From positions 3,410,001-3,474,000 of the forward strand of contig NZ_RAPS01000001.1 in assembly GCF_003610255.1 (NCBI RefSeq): a stretch of DNA of 64,000 bases, in the 5' to 3' direction. Below, in pieces: positions 51,645-61,650 of this stretch. The position numbers and the translations under genes are program-made. Positions within the stretch are counted from its first letter, which is position 1. Each line of letters starts with the position of its first letter. Origin of the DNA: Streptomyces sp. TLI_171. Lineage in GTDB: Bacteria; Actinomycetota; Actinomycetes; Streptomycetales; Streptomycetaceae. Under the pieces are notes generated by a model. That model was given only the letters and a program-made list of their open reading frames with translations, had not been told where the DNA came from and did not search any database.

Positions 51645-54074
51645 GTGGCCACGGTGATACAAGCCGACGAATCCCAGGACCCCCGGACGGCAGGACCAGC
51701 TCGGGGCGCCTGGCAGGCGGACCGCGTCCGGCACCCCGCCGCGCTGATCCGGCTGCTCGCCGGGCTGTGCTGGATCGCCCTGGTGCTGCTGCTGGCCGAG
51801 TACGCCCGGTCCTCCGCGCTCGGCCTGGACACCGACGTCGCACGCGGCGCCGACCTGCTGCCCTGGCCGCCCGTGAAGCTGGCCGCCGCGCTCTGCGGCG
51901 GGGCCCTGCTGGCGGTGCCGCTCGGGTTCGCCGTGGACCGGCTGGTGCGCGCCGACGGCCGCCGGATCGCCGACGGCGTGCTCGCCGCCGTCCTCGCCTA
52001 CGGGCTGTCGCTCGCCCTGGACCTGCTGGCCGGAAACCTCACCACGCTCACCCACGCGCTGCCCGGCGGGGTCGGCCGCACCGACCCGGTGTACGGGCAC
52101 CTGGCACCGGTGGTGGCGTTCATGACCGCCGTCGGCACCGCCGGACTGCGGCGCTGGCGCACCGCGCTGGGGGTGACGCTCGCACTGTCGGGCCTGTCCG
52201 GGCTGATCACCGGGTACGCCACCCCGCTGTCGCTGGTGCTGGCCCTGCTGCTCGGCTGGACCACCGCGCACGCCACCCGGTACGCCGTCGGCGAGCCGGT
52301 CGGCAGCCCCAGCGAGGCGCAGATCGCCGCCGCGCTGGCCGCTTCCGGGGTGCGGCCGGACGCGGTGCTGGCGGTCGGGCCGAGCCGCTACCTGGTCACC
52401 CAGCACGGCGGCCCCGAACTGGACGTCCACCTGCTCGACCGGCACGCCCAGGCCAGCGGGCTGCTCGGCGCCCTGTGGCTGGCCCTGCGCCTGCGCACCG
52501 CCCCCCGCCCGCTCGGCCTGCGCCCGCTGCGCGCCGGGCTGGAGCACCAGACCCTGCTGGGCCACGCCGCGTCGGCCGCCGGCGCCCGCACCCGGACGCC
52601 GGTCGCCGCCGTCGAGCTCGACGCGGACGCCGCACTGGTGGCCTACCGGCGGATCGACGCCCGGCCGTTCGCCGAACTGTTCGGCGACCACGCCGAGGAC
52701 GGCTCCGCGCAGCCCACCGACGCGGAACTACGGGACGCCTGGCAGCAGTTGGCCCTGCTGCAGCGGCGCAGGATCGCGCACCGCTCGCTGGCCCCGGAGA
52801 CCGTGCTGCTGGACGCCGAGGGCCGGGTGCACCTGGTCGGGCTGGCCCGCGGCGAGATCGCGGCGAGCGAGCTGCTGCTGCGCCTGGACGTCGCCGGGCT
52901 GCTGGCCGTGCTGGCCGTGCACGCCGGACCGGAGCGGGCGGTGCGGGCGGCGATCGAGGTGCTCGGCCCCGGGCCGGTCGGCGCGGCGCTGCCGCTGCTG
53001 CAGCCGATCGCGCTCCCCCGGGCCACCCGGGCCGCGCTCGGCCGGCACAAGGAGCTGGCCGGGGAGCTGCGGGCCGAGGTGCAGCGGCGGATGCCGCAGG
53101 CCGCCGCCGAGCCGATCCGGCTGGAGCGGCTGCGGCCGCGCACCCTGCTGACGGTGGTCGCGGGGATCGCCGGTGGCTGGGTGCTCCTGCAGACCCTCTT
53201 CACCGGCGACGTCAACCCGATCGCGCTGGTGGCCGACGCCAACCCGCTGTGGCTGGCCGCCGCGGTGTTCTGGGCCGCCCTCAGCTATCCGGTCGCGACC
53301 TTCGCGTTCAGCGGCTTCGTCCCGGAGAAGCTGTCCTTCCGGACCACGCTGGCCGCCCAGACCGCCGGCTCCTTCGTCAAGATGGCCTCCCCCGGCGGAG
53401 TCGGCGGCCTGGCCCTGAACACCCGCTACCTGCAGTGCGCGGGCATCCCCACGGCCCAGGCGTTGGCCAGCATCGGCGCGACCCAGCTGTTCGGCCTGGT
53501 GCTGCACATGCTGCAGCTCGCGGTGTTCACCGCGCTGGTCGGGGTGGAGAGCGAACCGCTGAACTCCGAGTCGTCCGGCCTGTCGGTCGGCTGGCTGATC
53601 GCCCTGGTCGCGGCCGGCGGGGCGGTGGTGACGCTGTCGGTGGCCGCGGTGCCGTGGCTCCGGCAGCGGGTGCAGACCCTGCTGCGGCCGCTGCGCTCCG
53701 AGGTGCTGCCGCGGCTGATCGACCTGGCCCAGCAGCCCGGCAAACTGGCCACCGGCGTGGCCGGGCAGCTGTTGGTGTCGATGTGCTTCGTGATGTGCCT
53801 GTACTGCTCGGCGCGGGCGGTCGGCGTGTACCCGGGGTTCAACGCCGTCGCGGTGAGCTTCCTGGCCGGAAACGCGGTCGGCAACGCCGCGCCCACGCCG
53901 GGCGGCGTGGGCGGGGTGGAGGCGCTGATGTCGGGCATGCTGGCGCAGACCGGCCACATGGACAACCTCACCGCGCTGGCGGCGGTGGTGCTGTTCCGGC
54001 TGCTCACCTTCGTGCTGCCGGTGCTGCCGGGCTGGGTCGCGTTCGCCTGGCTGCAGCGCCGCCGGGCGATCTGA
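51645..54074 (+). CDS. flippase-like membrane protein with embedded degenerate kinase domain
   Basis: An 809-residue protein in three parts. Residues 30-215 hold about six membrane segments. Residues 230-480 are cytosolic and kinase-like: HRSLAPETVLL (379-389) and VGLARG (398-403) align with HRDLKPENVLL and DFG but lack catalytic Asp, Lys and the DFG Asp, so this is a pseudokinase. Residues 500-805 form an LPG-synthase-type TM region (MprF flippase-like/TIGR00374) with PGGVGGLALNTRYL and PTPGGVGGVEALMSG. A lipid or glycan flippase is likely. Start GTG 51645 or the in-frame GTG at 51654. Confidence 0.85.
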   Translation: MATVIQADESQDPRTAGPARGAWQADRVRHPAALIRLLAGLCWIALVLLLAEYARSSALGLDTDVARGADLLPWPPVKLAAALCGGALLAVPLGFAVDRLVRADGRRIADGVLAAVLAYGLSLALDLLAGNLTTLTHALPGGVGRTDPVYGHLAPVVAFMTAVGTAGLRRWRTALGVTLALSGLSGLITGYATPLSLVLALLLGWTTAHATRYAVGEPVGSPSEAQIAAALAASGVRPDAVLAVGPSRYLVTQHGGPELDVHLLDRHAQASGLLGALWLALRLRTAPRPLGLRPLRAGLEHQTLLGHAASAAGARTRTPVAAVELDADAALVAYRRIDARPFAELFGDHAEDGSAQPTDAELRDAWQQLALLQRRRIAHRSLAPETVLLDAEGRVHLVGLARGEIAASELLLRLDVAGLLAVLAVHAGPERAVRAAIEVLGPGPVGAALPLLQPIALPRATRAALGRHKELAGELRAEVQRRMPQAAAEPIRLERLRPRTLLTVVAGIAGGWVLLQTLFTGDVNPIALVADANPLWLAAAVFWAALSYPVATFAFSGFVPEKLSFRTTLAAQTAGSFVKMASPGGVGGLALNTRYLQCAGIPTAQALASIGATQLFGLVLHMLQLAVFTALVGVESEPLNSESSGLSVGWLIALVAAGGAVVTLSVAAVPWLRQRVQTLLRPLRSEVLPRLIDLAQQPGKLATGVAGQLLVSMCFVMCLYCSARAVGVYPGFNAVAVSFLAGNAVGNAAPTPGGVGGVEALMSGMLAQTGHMDNLTALAAVVLFRLLTFVLPVLPGWVAFAWLQRRRAI

Positions 54075-54084
54075 GGGCCGCCGC

Positions 54085-54312
54085 TCAGTCCTCGCGGTGG
54101 TCCTCGTCCTCCACGCCGACCTCCCGCACCTGCTCGACCGCGTCCCCCTCGTCCGCGGGCTCGGCCCCCAGTTCGCGCTGCCGCCGCAACACCTCCAGGT
54201 CGTCCACGTCCGGCTCCAGCGCCGACCGGTCCTGGTCGGGGGCCTCCAGCACGGCCGGGGACTGCTCGTCGTCGTCCTCGGGAAACTCCGGGTTCTCAGC
54301 ATTCAGGCGCAT
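54085..54312 (-). CDS. small acidic conserved hypothetical protein
   Basis: A 75-residue protein, very acidic (about one third Asp or Glu), with FPEDDDEQSPAVLEAPDQDR and LRRQRELGAEPADEGDAVEQ. Probably disordered. Similar short acidic proteins occur in Streptomyces; function unknown. It converges with the flippase-like gene, 10 bases between stops, and diverges from the ligase. Confidence 0.7.
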   Translation of the reverse strand: MRLNAENPEFPEDDDEQSPAVLEAPDQDRSALEPDVDDLEVLRRQRELGAEPADEGDAVEQVREVGVEDEDHRED

Positions 54313-54421
54313 ACCGCCAGTATCCGACCGAACCACGGCGAAGGTCGGCCTTTCGGACGGCGGGTCTCCCGGGCGCGTGCGTACGGTGAGGGTCGGGGCC
54401 GTGCGGTGGAGGGTGGTCGGG

Positions 54422-55942
54422 ATGTTGGTGGCGGAGGTGGCCGGGGTGTCGGCGCGGCTGGCGGGGACGGCGGGGCGGTCGGAGAAGGTCCGGGTGCTGG
54501 GGGAGCTGTTCGGGCGGGTGTCGGCCGCGGAGGCGCCGGTGGTGGTGGCGTACCTGGCGGGGCGGCTGCCGCAGCGGAAGGTGGGGGTGGGCTGGCAGAC
54601 CTTGCGGGAGCGGCCGCCGGCGGCGGGGACGGCGAGCCTGGAGGTGCTGGAGCTGGATCGCCGGCTGACCGGGCTGGCAGCGCTCGCCGGCCCCGGGTCG
54701 CAGGCCGAACGGCGGCGGCTGGTGGCCGAGTTGATGGGATTGGCGACGGAACAGGAGCAGGAGTTCCTGCTCGGCCTGCTGTCCGGGGAGCTGCGGCAGG
54801 GCGCGCTGGACGCGGTGGCGGTGGAGGGGCTGGCGGCGGCGGTCGGCGCGCCGCCGGAGCTGGTCCGGCGGGCGCTCATGGTGTCGGGCGAACTCGGCCC
54901 GCTGGCGGGGCGGTTGGTGGAGCAGGGGCCGGCGGCGCTGGCGGAGTTCCGGCTGACGGTGGGCCGGGCGGTGCAGCCGATGCTGGCGCAGAGCGCGAAG
55001 GACGTGGACGAGGCGGTGGACCGGCTGGGCCCGTGCGCGGTGGAGGAGAAGCTGGACGGGGTGCGGATCCAGGTGCACCGGGACGGCGCGCAGGTCCGCG
55101 TCTACACCAGGACGCTCGCCGACATCACCGAGCGACTGCCCGAAGTGGTGGCGGGCGTGCGCGAGTTGGCGGAGCAGCGGCTGGTGCTGGACGGCGAGGT
55201 GCTGGCGCTCGACGAGGAGGGGCGGCCGCGGCCGTTCCAGCAGACCGCCGGACGGGTGGGCTCCGAGCAGGGCGAACTGCCGCTGTCCGCGGTGTACTTC
55301 GACGTGCTGGTGGCCGGCGACCGGGAGCTGCTGGACGAGCCCGCGGCCGAGCGGCACGCGGTGCTGGCCGCACTGGTGCCGGAGCGGTCCCGGGTCCGGC
55401 GGCTGCTGGTGAACGATCCGGCCGATCCCGACCTGCGACGGCTGGCGCGGGAGTTCACCCGGGCGGCGACGGACGAGCACCGGCACGAGGGGGTGGTCGT
55501 GAAGGCGCTGGACGCCCCGTACAGCGCGGGGCGGCGCGGCTCGTCCTGGCTGAAGGTGAAGCCCGTGCACACCCTGGACCTGGTCGTGCTGGCGGCGGAG
55601 TGGGGGCACGGGCGGCGCACCGGGCGGCTGTCGAACCTGCACCTGGGGGCGCGCCGGGCGGACGGGTCGTTCGCGATGCTGGGGAAGACGTTCAAGGGGA
55701 TGACGGACAGCCTGCTGGAGTGGCAGACCGCCCGGCTGCGGGAGCTCGCGCTGCGTGAGGAGCGCTGGGGCGTGGTGGTGCGGCCGGAGCTGGTGGTGGA
55801 GATCGCCTTCGACGGGGTGCAGCGCTCCTCCCGCTACCCGGACGGGGTGACGCTGCGGTTCGCCCGGGTGGTGCGCTACCGGGAGGACAAGAGCGCCGCC
55901 GAGGCGGACACCGTGGAGTCCGTGGCGGCGCTGCTGCCGTGA
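54422..55942 (+). CDS. ATP-dependent DNA ligase
   Basis: A 506-residue ligase. The N-terminal DNA-binding domain (about 1-180) is of the eukaryotic/archaeal ligase type. Motif I EEKLDGVRIQ carries the adenylated Lys (residue 210). Motif III is YFDVLV, motif IV HEGVVVKAL, and motif V SWLKVKPVHTLDL. The OB domain follows, with LVVEIAFDGVQRSSRYPDGV and FARVVRYREDK. Homologous to the LigB-type accessory ligases of actinobacteria, probably used in repair. ATG 54422 lies in a short spacer after a promoter-like region. Confidence 0.94.
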   Translation: MLVAEVAGVSARLAGTAGRSEKVRVLGELFGRVSAAEAPVVVAYLAGRLPQRKVGVGWQTLRERPPAAGTASLEVLELDRRLTGLAALAGPGSQAERRRLVAELMGLATEQEQEFLLGLLSGELRQGALDAVAVEGLAAAVGAPPELVRRALMVSGELGPLAGRLVEQGPAALAEFRLTVGRAVQPMLAQSAKDVDEAVDRLGPCAVEEKLDGVRIQVHRDGAQVRVYTRTLADITERLPEVVAGVRELAEQRLVLDGEVLALDEEGRPRPFQQTAGRVGSEQGELPLSAVYFDVLVAGDRELLDEPAAERHAVLAALVPERSRVRRLLVNDPADPDLRRLAREFTRAATDEHRHEGVVVKALDAPYSAGRRGSSWLKVKPVHTLDLVVLAAEWGHGRRTGRLSNLHLGARRADGSFAMLGKTFKGMTDSLLEWQTARLRELALREERWGVVVRPELVVEIAFDGVQRSSRYPDGVTLRFARVVRYREDKSAAEADTVESVAALLP

Positions 55943-55949
55943 TCCGGCG

Positions 55950-56813
55950 TCAAGTCCTGCCGACCGCACGGCGGTTGGCGGCCGGGACCACCAGCGGGGT
56001 GCCGGTCTCCGGGTCCGGGATGACCCGGCAGGGCAGCCGGAACACCTCCTCGACGAGTTCGGCGGTGACCACCTCCCGCGGCGGCCCGGCGGCGACCAGC
56101 CGGCCGTCGCGCAGCGCCACCAGGTGGGTGGCGTAGCGGGCCGCCTGGTTGAGGTCGTGCAGCACGGCGACCAGGGTGCGGCCCTGCTCCTGGTGCAGCC
56201 GGGCGCACAGGTCGAGGACCTCGACCTGGTGGGCGATGTCCAGGTAGGTGGTGGGCTCGTCGAGCAGCAGCAGCGGGGTCTGCTGGGCGAGCGCCATGGC
56301 GATCCAGACGCGCTGGCGCTGGCCGCCGGACAGCTCGTCCACCGGGCGGTCGGCGAGTTCCGCGACGCCGGTGTCGGCCATCGCCTCGGCGACCACCCGC
56401 TCGTCCTCGGCCGACCACTGGCGCAGCACGCCCTGGTGCGGGTAGCGGCCGCGGGAGACCAGTTCGGCGACCGTGATGCCGTCCGGGGCGATCGAGGACT
56501 GCGGGAGCAGCCCGAGGGTGCGGGCGACCTGCTTGGCGGGCAGCGCGGCGATCGACTGCCCGTCCAGCAGCACCGTCCCGGCGACCGGCTTGAGGGTGCG
56601 GGACAGTGCGCGCAGCAGGGTGGACTTGCCGCACGCGTTGGGGCCGACCACCACCGTGAAGGAGTGGTCGGGGATGTCGACGGTCAGGCCCTCGGCGATG
56701 GTGCGCCGGTCGTAGGCGAGGGTGAGGTCGCGGCCGGCCAGGCGCGGCTCGGCGGGCTGGGCCATGAGGGCTCCGATCGGGGCGGGGACGGGCGGACGGG
56801 CGGTGGTGCTCAC
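55950..56813 (-). CDS. siderophore ABC transporter ATP-binding protein
   Basis: A 287-residue FecE/FhuC-type ATPase. Walker A is [10 protein letters not shown]-loop LLPQSS, signature [15 protein letters not shown], Walker B LLLLDEP, H-loop VLHDLNQ. It powers ferric-siderophore import with the two permeases upstream. GTG 56813 overlaps the permease TGA (GTGA) and is preferred; the internal ATG at 56765 with GGAG upstream is a reasonable alternative. Its end faces the ligase stop seven bases away. Confidence 0.93.
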   Translation of the reverse strand: MSTTARPPVPAPIGALMAQPAEPRLAGRDLTLAYDRRTIAEGLTVDIPDHSFTVVVGPNACGKSTLLRALSRTLKPVAGTVLLDGQSIAALPAKQVARTLGLLPQSSIAPDGITVAELVSRGRYPHQGVLRQWSAEDERVVAEAMADTGVAELADRPVDELSGGQRQRVWIAMALAQQTPLLLLDEPTTYLDIAHQVEVLDLCARLHQEQGRTLVAVLHDLNQAARYATHLVALRDGRLVAAGPPREVVTAELVEEVFRLPCRVIPDPETGTPLVVPAANRRAVGRT

Positions 56814-57835
56814 AGTCGGCCGGCGCGGCGCTGGGTGGCGAGCAGCCAGACCAGGTAGCCGCCGCCGAGGACGCCGGTGACCACGCCGACCGGGAGTTGG
56901 CGGTCGCCGAACAGGTGCTGCGCGGCGAAGTCTGCGGTGACCAGCAGGGCCGCCCCGGTGCACATCGACGCGCCCAGGTTGGGTCCGGGCGCTCCGGTGA
57001 TCCGGCGGGCCAGCTGAGGGGCGGTCAGGGCGAGGAAGTTGACCGGTCCGGCGGCGGCCGCGGCGAGCGAGGCGAGCAGCACGGCGGAGCCGAGCAGGGC
57101 GATCCGCAGCCGTTCCGGGCGCACGCCGAGGCCGCCGGCCGCGGCGTCGCCCAGTTCCAGGGCGCGGAGCGCGGGGCCGCAGCCGATCAGCACCAGCGGG
57201 ACCAGCACGGCGAGCGCGATCGCCAACGGGCGGGCGTGCTCCCAGCCGCGGCCGTCCAGGCTGCCGGTCAGCCAGAGCACCGCCCGGGCGGCGTCCATCA
57301 GCTGGGTGCGGGTCAGCAGGTAGCCGTTGACGCCGGTGAGGATCGCGGCGGTGCCGATGCCGACCAGCACCAGCCGGGCGCCCTGCACCCCGCCGCGCCA
57401 GGCCAGCGCGTAGATCGCGGCGCCGGTGACGAGTCCGCCGACCACGGCGCCGCCGGCCAGCGCGGCGCTGGAGCCGCCGCCCACCACGACCAGCAGCGCG
57501 CCGGTGGAGGCGCCCTGGGTGAAGCCGAGGATGTCGGGGCTGCCGAGCGGGTTGCGCACCAGGGTCTGGAACAGCGCGCCGGCCAGCGCGAGGGCCGCGC
57601 CGACCAGCAGCGCGGTGGCGACCCGGGGCAGCCGCAACTGGTTGACGATGAAGTCCTCCGCGGGGCTGCCGTCCCCCAGCAGGGTCCGGACCACCTCCCC
57701 CGGCGCGATCGGGTAGTCCCCGCGCCCGAGCGCGAGCACGGCGAAGGCCGACGCCACCAGCACCGCTCCCGCGCAGGCGGCGAGCGCCCGGGGGCGGTAG
57801 CGGACGGAGAACCGGGCGACTCTGAGCGTCTTCAT
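56810..57835 (-). CDS. FecCD-family siderophore ABC permease
   Basis: A 341-residue permease with about 9-10 membrane segments. The coupling region [20 protein letters not shown] and [16 protein letters not shown] are FecCD signatures. [12 protein letters not shown] is the second cytoplasmic loop that contacts the ATPase. Start ATG 57835 overlaps the stop of the other permease by four bases. Second subunit of the FecC/FecD heterodimer. Confidence 0.93.
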   Translation of the reverse strand: MKTLRVARFSVRYRPRALAACAGAVLVASAFAVLALGRGDYPIAPGEVVRTLLGDGSPAEDFIVNQLRLPRVATALLVGAALALAGALFQTLVRNPLGSPDILGFTQGASTGALLVVVGGGSSAALAGGAVVGGLVTGAAIYALAWRGGVQGARLVLVGIGTAAILTGVNGYLLTRTQLMDAARAVLWLTGSLDGRGWEHARPLAIALAVLVPLVLIGCGPALRALELGDAAAGGLGVRPERLRIALLGSAVLLASLAAAAAGPVNFLALTAPQLARRITGAPGPNLGASMCTGAALLVTADFAAQHLFGDRQLPVGVVTGVLGGGYLVWLLATQRRAGRL

Positions 57836-58863
57836 GCGCGGGCCTTCCCCCGTCGGGCGAAGTGGAGGAAGAACGGGCCGCCGAGCACGGCGGTGACGAT
57901 GCCGACCTGGAGTTCGCCGGGCCGGCCGAGGACGCGGCCGAGGACGTCGGCGCCCAGCAGCAGCACGGGGGCGAGCACGGCGCAGTACGGGAGGAGCCAG
58001 CGCAGGTCGGGGCCGGTGAGGGCGCGGACCAGGTGCGGGACCATCAGGCCGACGAAGACGATCGGGCCGCAGGCGGCGGTGGCGGCGCCGCACAGCAGGG
58101 TGACGGCGACGATCGCGGCGGCCCGGATCCGGGCGGGTCGGGCGCCGAGCGCGCGGGCCGCGTCGTCGCCGAGCGCGAGCGCGTTGAGCGGGCGGGCCAG
58201 CGCGAGCGCGACCAGCGTGCCGACGGCGACGAACGGGAGGACGCCGAGCACGGTGGAGGGTTGGGCGCTCGCGAGCGAACCGACCGTCCAGAAGCGCATC
58301 TTGTCGAGCGAGGCGGTGTCCAGCAGCATCACGGCGCTGACGTACGAGTACAGGGTGGCGTTCAGCGCGGCGCCGGCCAGGGCGAGCCGGGCGGGGGTGG
58401 CGCCGCGTCCGCCGCCGACGGCGTACACCAGGACGGAGACGGTGGCGGCGCCGGCCAGCGCCCACCAGACGTAGCCGGTGAAGGAGCTGACGCCGAGGAA
58501 GGCGGCGGCGCTGGCGACGGCGGCGGAGGCGCCGGCGTTGATGCCGAGCAGGCCGGGGTCGGCGAGCGGGTTGCGGGTGAGCGCCTGCATGACGCCGCCG
58601 GCCAGGCCGAGGGCGACGCCGGCCAGCAGGCCGAGCAGGGTGCGCGGCAGGCGCATCTCGTGGACGGCGGTGTACCCGGGGGCGTTCGGGTCGAGGAGTC
58701 CGCGCCAGACCTCGGCGGGGCTCAACTGCCGTGCGCCGAGGCCGAGGCTGAGCACCAGGACGGCGCTCAGCACGAGCAGCCCGGCGGCCAGGCCGAGCAC
58801 GCGGGGCGAGCCGCGGCGGGCGGGGGCGGCGCCGGGCATCGGGAGGGAGCCGGTGGTGCTCAA
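57832..58863 (-). CDS. FecCD-family siderophore ABC permease
   Basis: A 343-residue permease with the same signatures: [36 protein letters not shown] and [18 protein letters not shown] start at 58863 with GGAG five bases upstream. First gene of the leftward permease-permease-ATPase operon, directly beside the iron box. The heterodimer passes Fe3+-siderophore through the membrane. Confidence 0.93.
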   Translation of the reverse strand: MSTTGSLPMPGAAPARRGSPRVLGLAAGLLVLSAVLVLSLGLGARQLSPAEVWRGLLDPNAPGYTAVHEMRLPRTLLGLLAGVALGLAGGVMQALTRNPLADPGLLGINAGASAAVASAAAFLGVSSFTGYVWWALAGAATVSVLVYAVGGGRGATPARLALAGAALNATLYSYVSAVMLLDTASLDKMRFWTVGSLASAQPSTVLGVLPFVAVGTLVALALARPLNALALGDDAARALGARPARIRAAAIVAVTLLCGAATAACGPIVFVGLMVPHLVRALTGPDLRWLLPYCAVLAPVLLLGADVLGRVLGRPGELQVGIVTAVLGGPFFLHFARRGKARA

Positions 58864-58925
58864 GGGTGCTCCGGATCGGTCGGGGACGGGCCGGCGGGAC
58901 CCCCGGGGGCTCTCCGTGCCGGTAC

Positions 58926-58944
58926 TTAGGTTAGGTTAACCTGC
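58926..58944. promoter_or_regulatory. DmdR/IdeR iron box
   Basis: TTAGGTTAGGTTAACCTGC matches the actinobacterial iron-box consensus (TTAGGTTAGGCTAACCTAA) at 16 of 19 positions. It sits between the divergent permease and binding-protein operons (starts at 58863 and 59046). One dimeric or double-dimeric repressor here can shut both when iron is plentiful. Confidence 0.9.
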
Positions 58945-59045
58945 GTAACCCCGGCGGCAGCCGCCGGGTACCCGCACCCCGGCGTCCCCCCGTCGGCGTG
59001 CTGCTCCGCCCTGCCCCCGCACCACGCCCGAACCGAGGTACCGCC

Positions 59046-60080
59046 ATGCCGTCTTCCTCCAGCCTGACCCGCCGCGGCCTGCTCGCCGCGGGTGGAGCCA
59101 CCGCCCTCGGCGCGGTGCTCGCCGCCTGTGGCTCGTCCGGCTCCAAGTCCTCCGACGGCGGGGCCGAGTCGGCGGAGGGCAGCGGCCCGTGGACCTTCAC
59201 CGACGACCGCGGCACGGCCGTCACCGCGAAGACCACCCCGTCCCGGGTGGTGGCGTTCACCGGCGCCGCCGCGGCGCTCGCCGACTTCGGCCTGGACAAG
59301 CAGCTGGTCGGCGTCTTCGGCGAGACCAGGACCTCCGACGGCAAGGCCGACCCGCAGGCCGGCAGCCTGGACGTCGACAAGGTCGAGATCCTCGGCAACG
59401 CCTGGGGCGAGTTCTCGATCGAGAAGTACGCGGCGCTGCGCCCCGAGCTGCTGGTCACCCACATGTACGACAAGGACGCGTACTGGTACGTGCCGGACGA
59501 GTCCAAGGACAAGATCCTGCAGCTCGCCCCGCAGGTGCTGATCTCCACCGGCCGGGTCACCATCACCCAGCCGATCGAGCACTACGCCAAGCTCGCCGAG
59601 TCGCTGGGCGCCGACCTGAAGGCGCAGAAGGTGGTCGACGCCAGGACCCGGTTCGAGAAGGCGTCCGAGGAGCTGCGCCAGGCGGTCAAGGCGGCCGGCG
59701 GCATCAAGGTGATGGCCTGCTCCGGCAGCGCCGACCTGTTCTACGTCTCCAACCCGAAGGTCTCCTGCGACCTGATCTACTTCGCCGAGCTGGGCGTGGA
59801 GTTCATCCAGCCGGAGAAGACCGACGGCGGCGACTACTACGAGGGTCTGAGCTGGGAGAACGCCGGCAAGTACCGGGCCGACGTCCTGCTGCTCGACCAG
59901 CGCTCCACCGCCCTGCAGCCCAAGGACCTGACCGCCAAGCCCGCCTGGGGCCAGCTGCCCGCGGTGAAGGCCGAGCAGATCACCCCCTGGGACGCGGTGC
60001 CGCGGTTCTCCTACGCGGGGTTCGCCCCGCTGATCGAGCGGCTGACCGCCGCGGTCCAGAAGTCCCGCAAGCTGAGCTGA
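59046..60080 (+). CDS. siderophore-binding lipoprotein
   Basis: A 344-residue extracellular substrate-binding protein. The N-terminus has [20 protein letters not shown] then Cys, a twin-arginine-like start with a lipobox (LAAC, lipidated Cys about 28). A Ser/Gly linker follows. The mature protein has the two-lobe class III fold: [33 protein letters not shown] and the helical backbone between lobes. It delivers ferric siderophore to the FecCD-type permeases. Probably hydroxamate type, but ligand residues cannot be assigned. Confidence 0.93.
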   Translation: MPSSSSLTRRGLLAAGGATALGAVLAACGSSGSKSSDGGAESAEGSGPWTFTDDRGTAVTAKTTPSRVVAFTGAAAALADFGLDKQLVGVFGETRTSDGKADPQAGSLDVDKVEILGNAWGEFSIEKYAALRPELLVTHMYDKDAYWYVPDESKDKILQLAPQVLISTGRVTITQPIEHYAKLAESLGADLKAQKVVDARTRFEKASEELRQAVKAAGGIKVMACSGSADLFYVSNPKVSCDLIYFAELGVEFIQPEKTDGGDYYEGLSWENAGKYRADVLLLDQRSTALQPKDLTAKPAWGQLPAVKAEQITPWDAVPRFSYAGFAPLIERLTAAVQKSRKLS

Positions 60081-60091
60081 AGGACCCTCAC

Positions 60092-60946
60092 ATGACCGGC
60101 CAGGCCCAGGAGTACGACTTCTTCCCGGCGCAGGTGGTGCGCACCCGCCGGCTCGGCCCGACCATGCTGCGGGTCACCTTCGGCGGCGAGGCGCTGCACG
60201 GGTTCGCGAGCGGCGGGCGGGACCAGTCCTTCTCGCTGTTCCTGCCGCACCCCGGGCAGGAGGCGCCGCTGCTCCCCCACCAGGAGGGCGAGGGCTGGTT
60301 CCGGGCCTGGCGGGCCGTCCCCGAGCAGGAGCGGGCCGTGATGCGCTCGTACACCGTCCGGGCGCAGCGCAGCTCGCCGCCCGAGGTGGAGGTCGACTTC
60401 GCGCTGCACGGCACCGACCCGGCCGACCACGCCCCGGCCGGCCCGGCCGCCCGCTGGGCCGCCGACGCGGAGCCCGGCGCGCGGGTGGTGCTGCTCGGCC
60501 CGGCCGTCGCCGACAACCGCTCGGTGGGCTTCCGCCCGCCCGCGGACGCCGACTTCGTGCTGCTGGCCGCCGACGAGACGGCGCTGCCCGCGGTCGGCGG
60601 CATCCTGGACTGGCTGCCGGCCGGCACTCGCGCCCTGGTGTGGATCGAGGTGCCGGACGCCGCCGACGTCCAGGAGCTGACCGGCGCCGGCGAGGTGGAC
60701 GTCACCTGGCTGATCCGCGAACCCGGCTCCCCGTCCGGTCTGCTGACGGCCCTCCGGGAGGCCGAGCTGCCGGCCGGCGCCCCGTACGCCTGGCTCGCCG
60801 GGGAGTCCGGCACGGTCAAGGAGCTGCGCCGGCACCTGGTGCGCGAGCGCGGCGTCGACAAGCGGGCGGTGTCCTTCACCGGCTACTGGCGGCGCGGCGC
60901 GTCCGAGGACCGGCTGCGCGCGGAGGCGTACGGCGAACCCGCCTGA
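60092..60946 (+). CDS. siderophore-interacting protein (FAD ferric-siderophore reductase)
   Basis: A 284-residue SIP. FAD-binding region RSYTVRAQ (the RxYT/R motif, residues about 86-93) and [12 protein letters not shown](P)H-side motifs include [16 protein letters not shown], and the C-terminal [11 protein letters not shown] is the family ending. It reduces Fe3+-siderophore in the cytosol to release iron. It starts 11 bases after the binding-protein stop with AGGA upstream, so both share the iron-box promoter. Its TGA lies in a CTGACGGGCCGTCGG palindrome. Confidence 0.94.
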   Translation: MTGQAQEYDFFPAQVVRTRRLGPTMLRVTFGGEALHGFASGGRDQSFSLFLPHPGQEAPLLPHQEGEGWFRAWRAVPEQERAVMRSYTVRAQRSSPPEVEVDFALHGTDPADHAPAGPAARWAADAEPGARVVLLGPAVADNRSVGFRPPADADFVLLAADETALPAVGGILDWLPAGTRALVWIEVPDAADVQELTGAGEVDVTWLIREPGSPSGLLTALREAELPAGAPYAWLAGESGTVKELRRHLVRERGVDKRAVSFTGYWRRGASEDRLRAEAYGEPA

Positions 60947-60981
60947 CGGGCCGTCGGCACATTGATGATCTGTTATCGCTG

Positions 60982-60998
60982 TTGCAACTAATGTGCAA
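60982..60998. promoter_or_regulatory. Nur-like box overlapping the sodF promoter
   Basis: TTGCA (60982-60986), seven bases, TGCAA (60994-60998) is a symmetric Fur-family site resembling the Nur box described for nickel repression of sodF in Streptomyces (tTGCaa-N5-ttGCAA). It overlaps TAATGT (60989-60994), a candidate -10. Nickel-bound Nur would block transcription. Assignment is by motif and gene context. Confidence 0.75.
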
Positions 60999-61050
60999 TA
61001 AGGTGGCTCTCGCAACCGACCCTCCGTCGAACGAGAAGGGCTGCTCAGCC

Positions 61051-61650
61051 ATGGGTGCCTACACGCTGCCTGACCTGCCGTACGACTACTCGGCCCTGGA
61101 GCGGGCGATGTCCGCCGAGATCCTGGAGCTGCACCACTCCAAGCACCACCTGGCCTACGTCAACGGCGCCAACCAGACCCTGGACCAGCTCGCCGAGGCC
61201 CGCGACAAGGAGCAGTTCGGCTCGCTGGTCGGCCTGCAGAAGACCCTCGGCTTCCACCTCTCCGGCCACGTGCTGCACTCCCTGTTCTGGGAGAACCTCT
61301 CGCCCGACGGCGGCGACCGCCCCGAGGGCGCCCTCGCCGACGCGATCACCGAGCACTTCGGCTCCTTCGACGCCTTCCGGAAGCAGCTCACCGCCGCCAC
61401 GGTCGGCGTCCAGGGCTCCGGCTGGGGGATCCTCTCCTGGGAGCCGCTCGGCAAGCGCCTGATCGTCGAGCAGGTCTACGACCACCACGGCAACGTCGGC
61501 CAGGGCACCACCCCGCTGCTCGCCTTCGACGCCTGGGAGCACGCCTACTACCTGCAGTACCGCAACGTCCGTCCCGACTACGTCACCCGCCTCTGGGACG
61601 TCGTCAACTGGCAGGACGTCAGTGCCCGTTACGCGGCCGTCTCGGCCTGA
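61051..61650 (+). CDS. sodF: iron superoxide dismutase
   Basis: A 199-residue cytosolic Fe/Mn SOD. Metal ligands: His 28 in ELHHSKHH, the second His of GHVLHSLFW, then Asp and His in [30 protein letters not shown] is the dimer region. The family's Fe and Mn forms are hard to separate by sequence; the Nur-like box favours the Fe enzyme, which Streptomyces replaces by Ni-SOD when nickel is available. AGAAGGG precedes ATG 61051. Confidence 0.94.
   Translation: MGAYTLPDLPYDYSALERAMSAEILELHHSKHHLAYVNGANQTLDQLAEARDKEQFGSLVGLQKTLGFHLSGHVLHSLFWENLSPDGGDRPEGALADAITEHFGSFDAFRKQLTAATVGVQGSGWGILSWEPLGKRLIVEQVYDHHGNVGQGTTPLLAFDAWEHAYYLQYRNVRPDYVTRLWDVVNWQDVSARYAAVSA

Noticed and set aside
51215..54420. 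The long plus-strand upstream extension of the DNA ligase frame
   Set aside because: The residues before 54422 are out-of-frame readings of the flippase-like gene. The ligase domain begins at MLVAEVAG.
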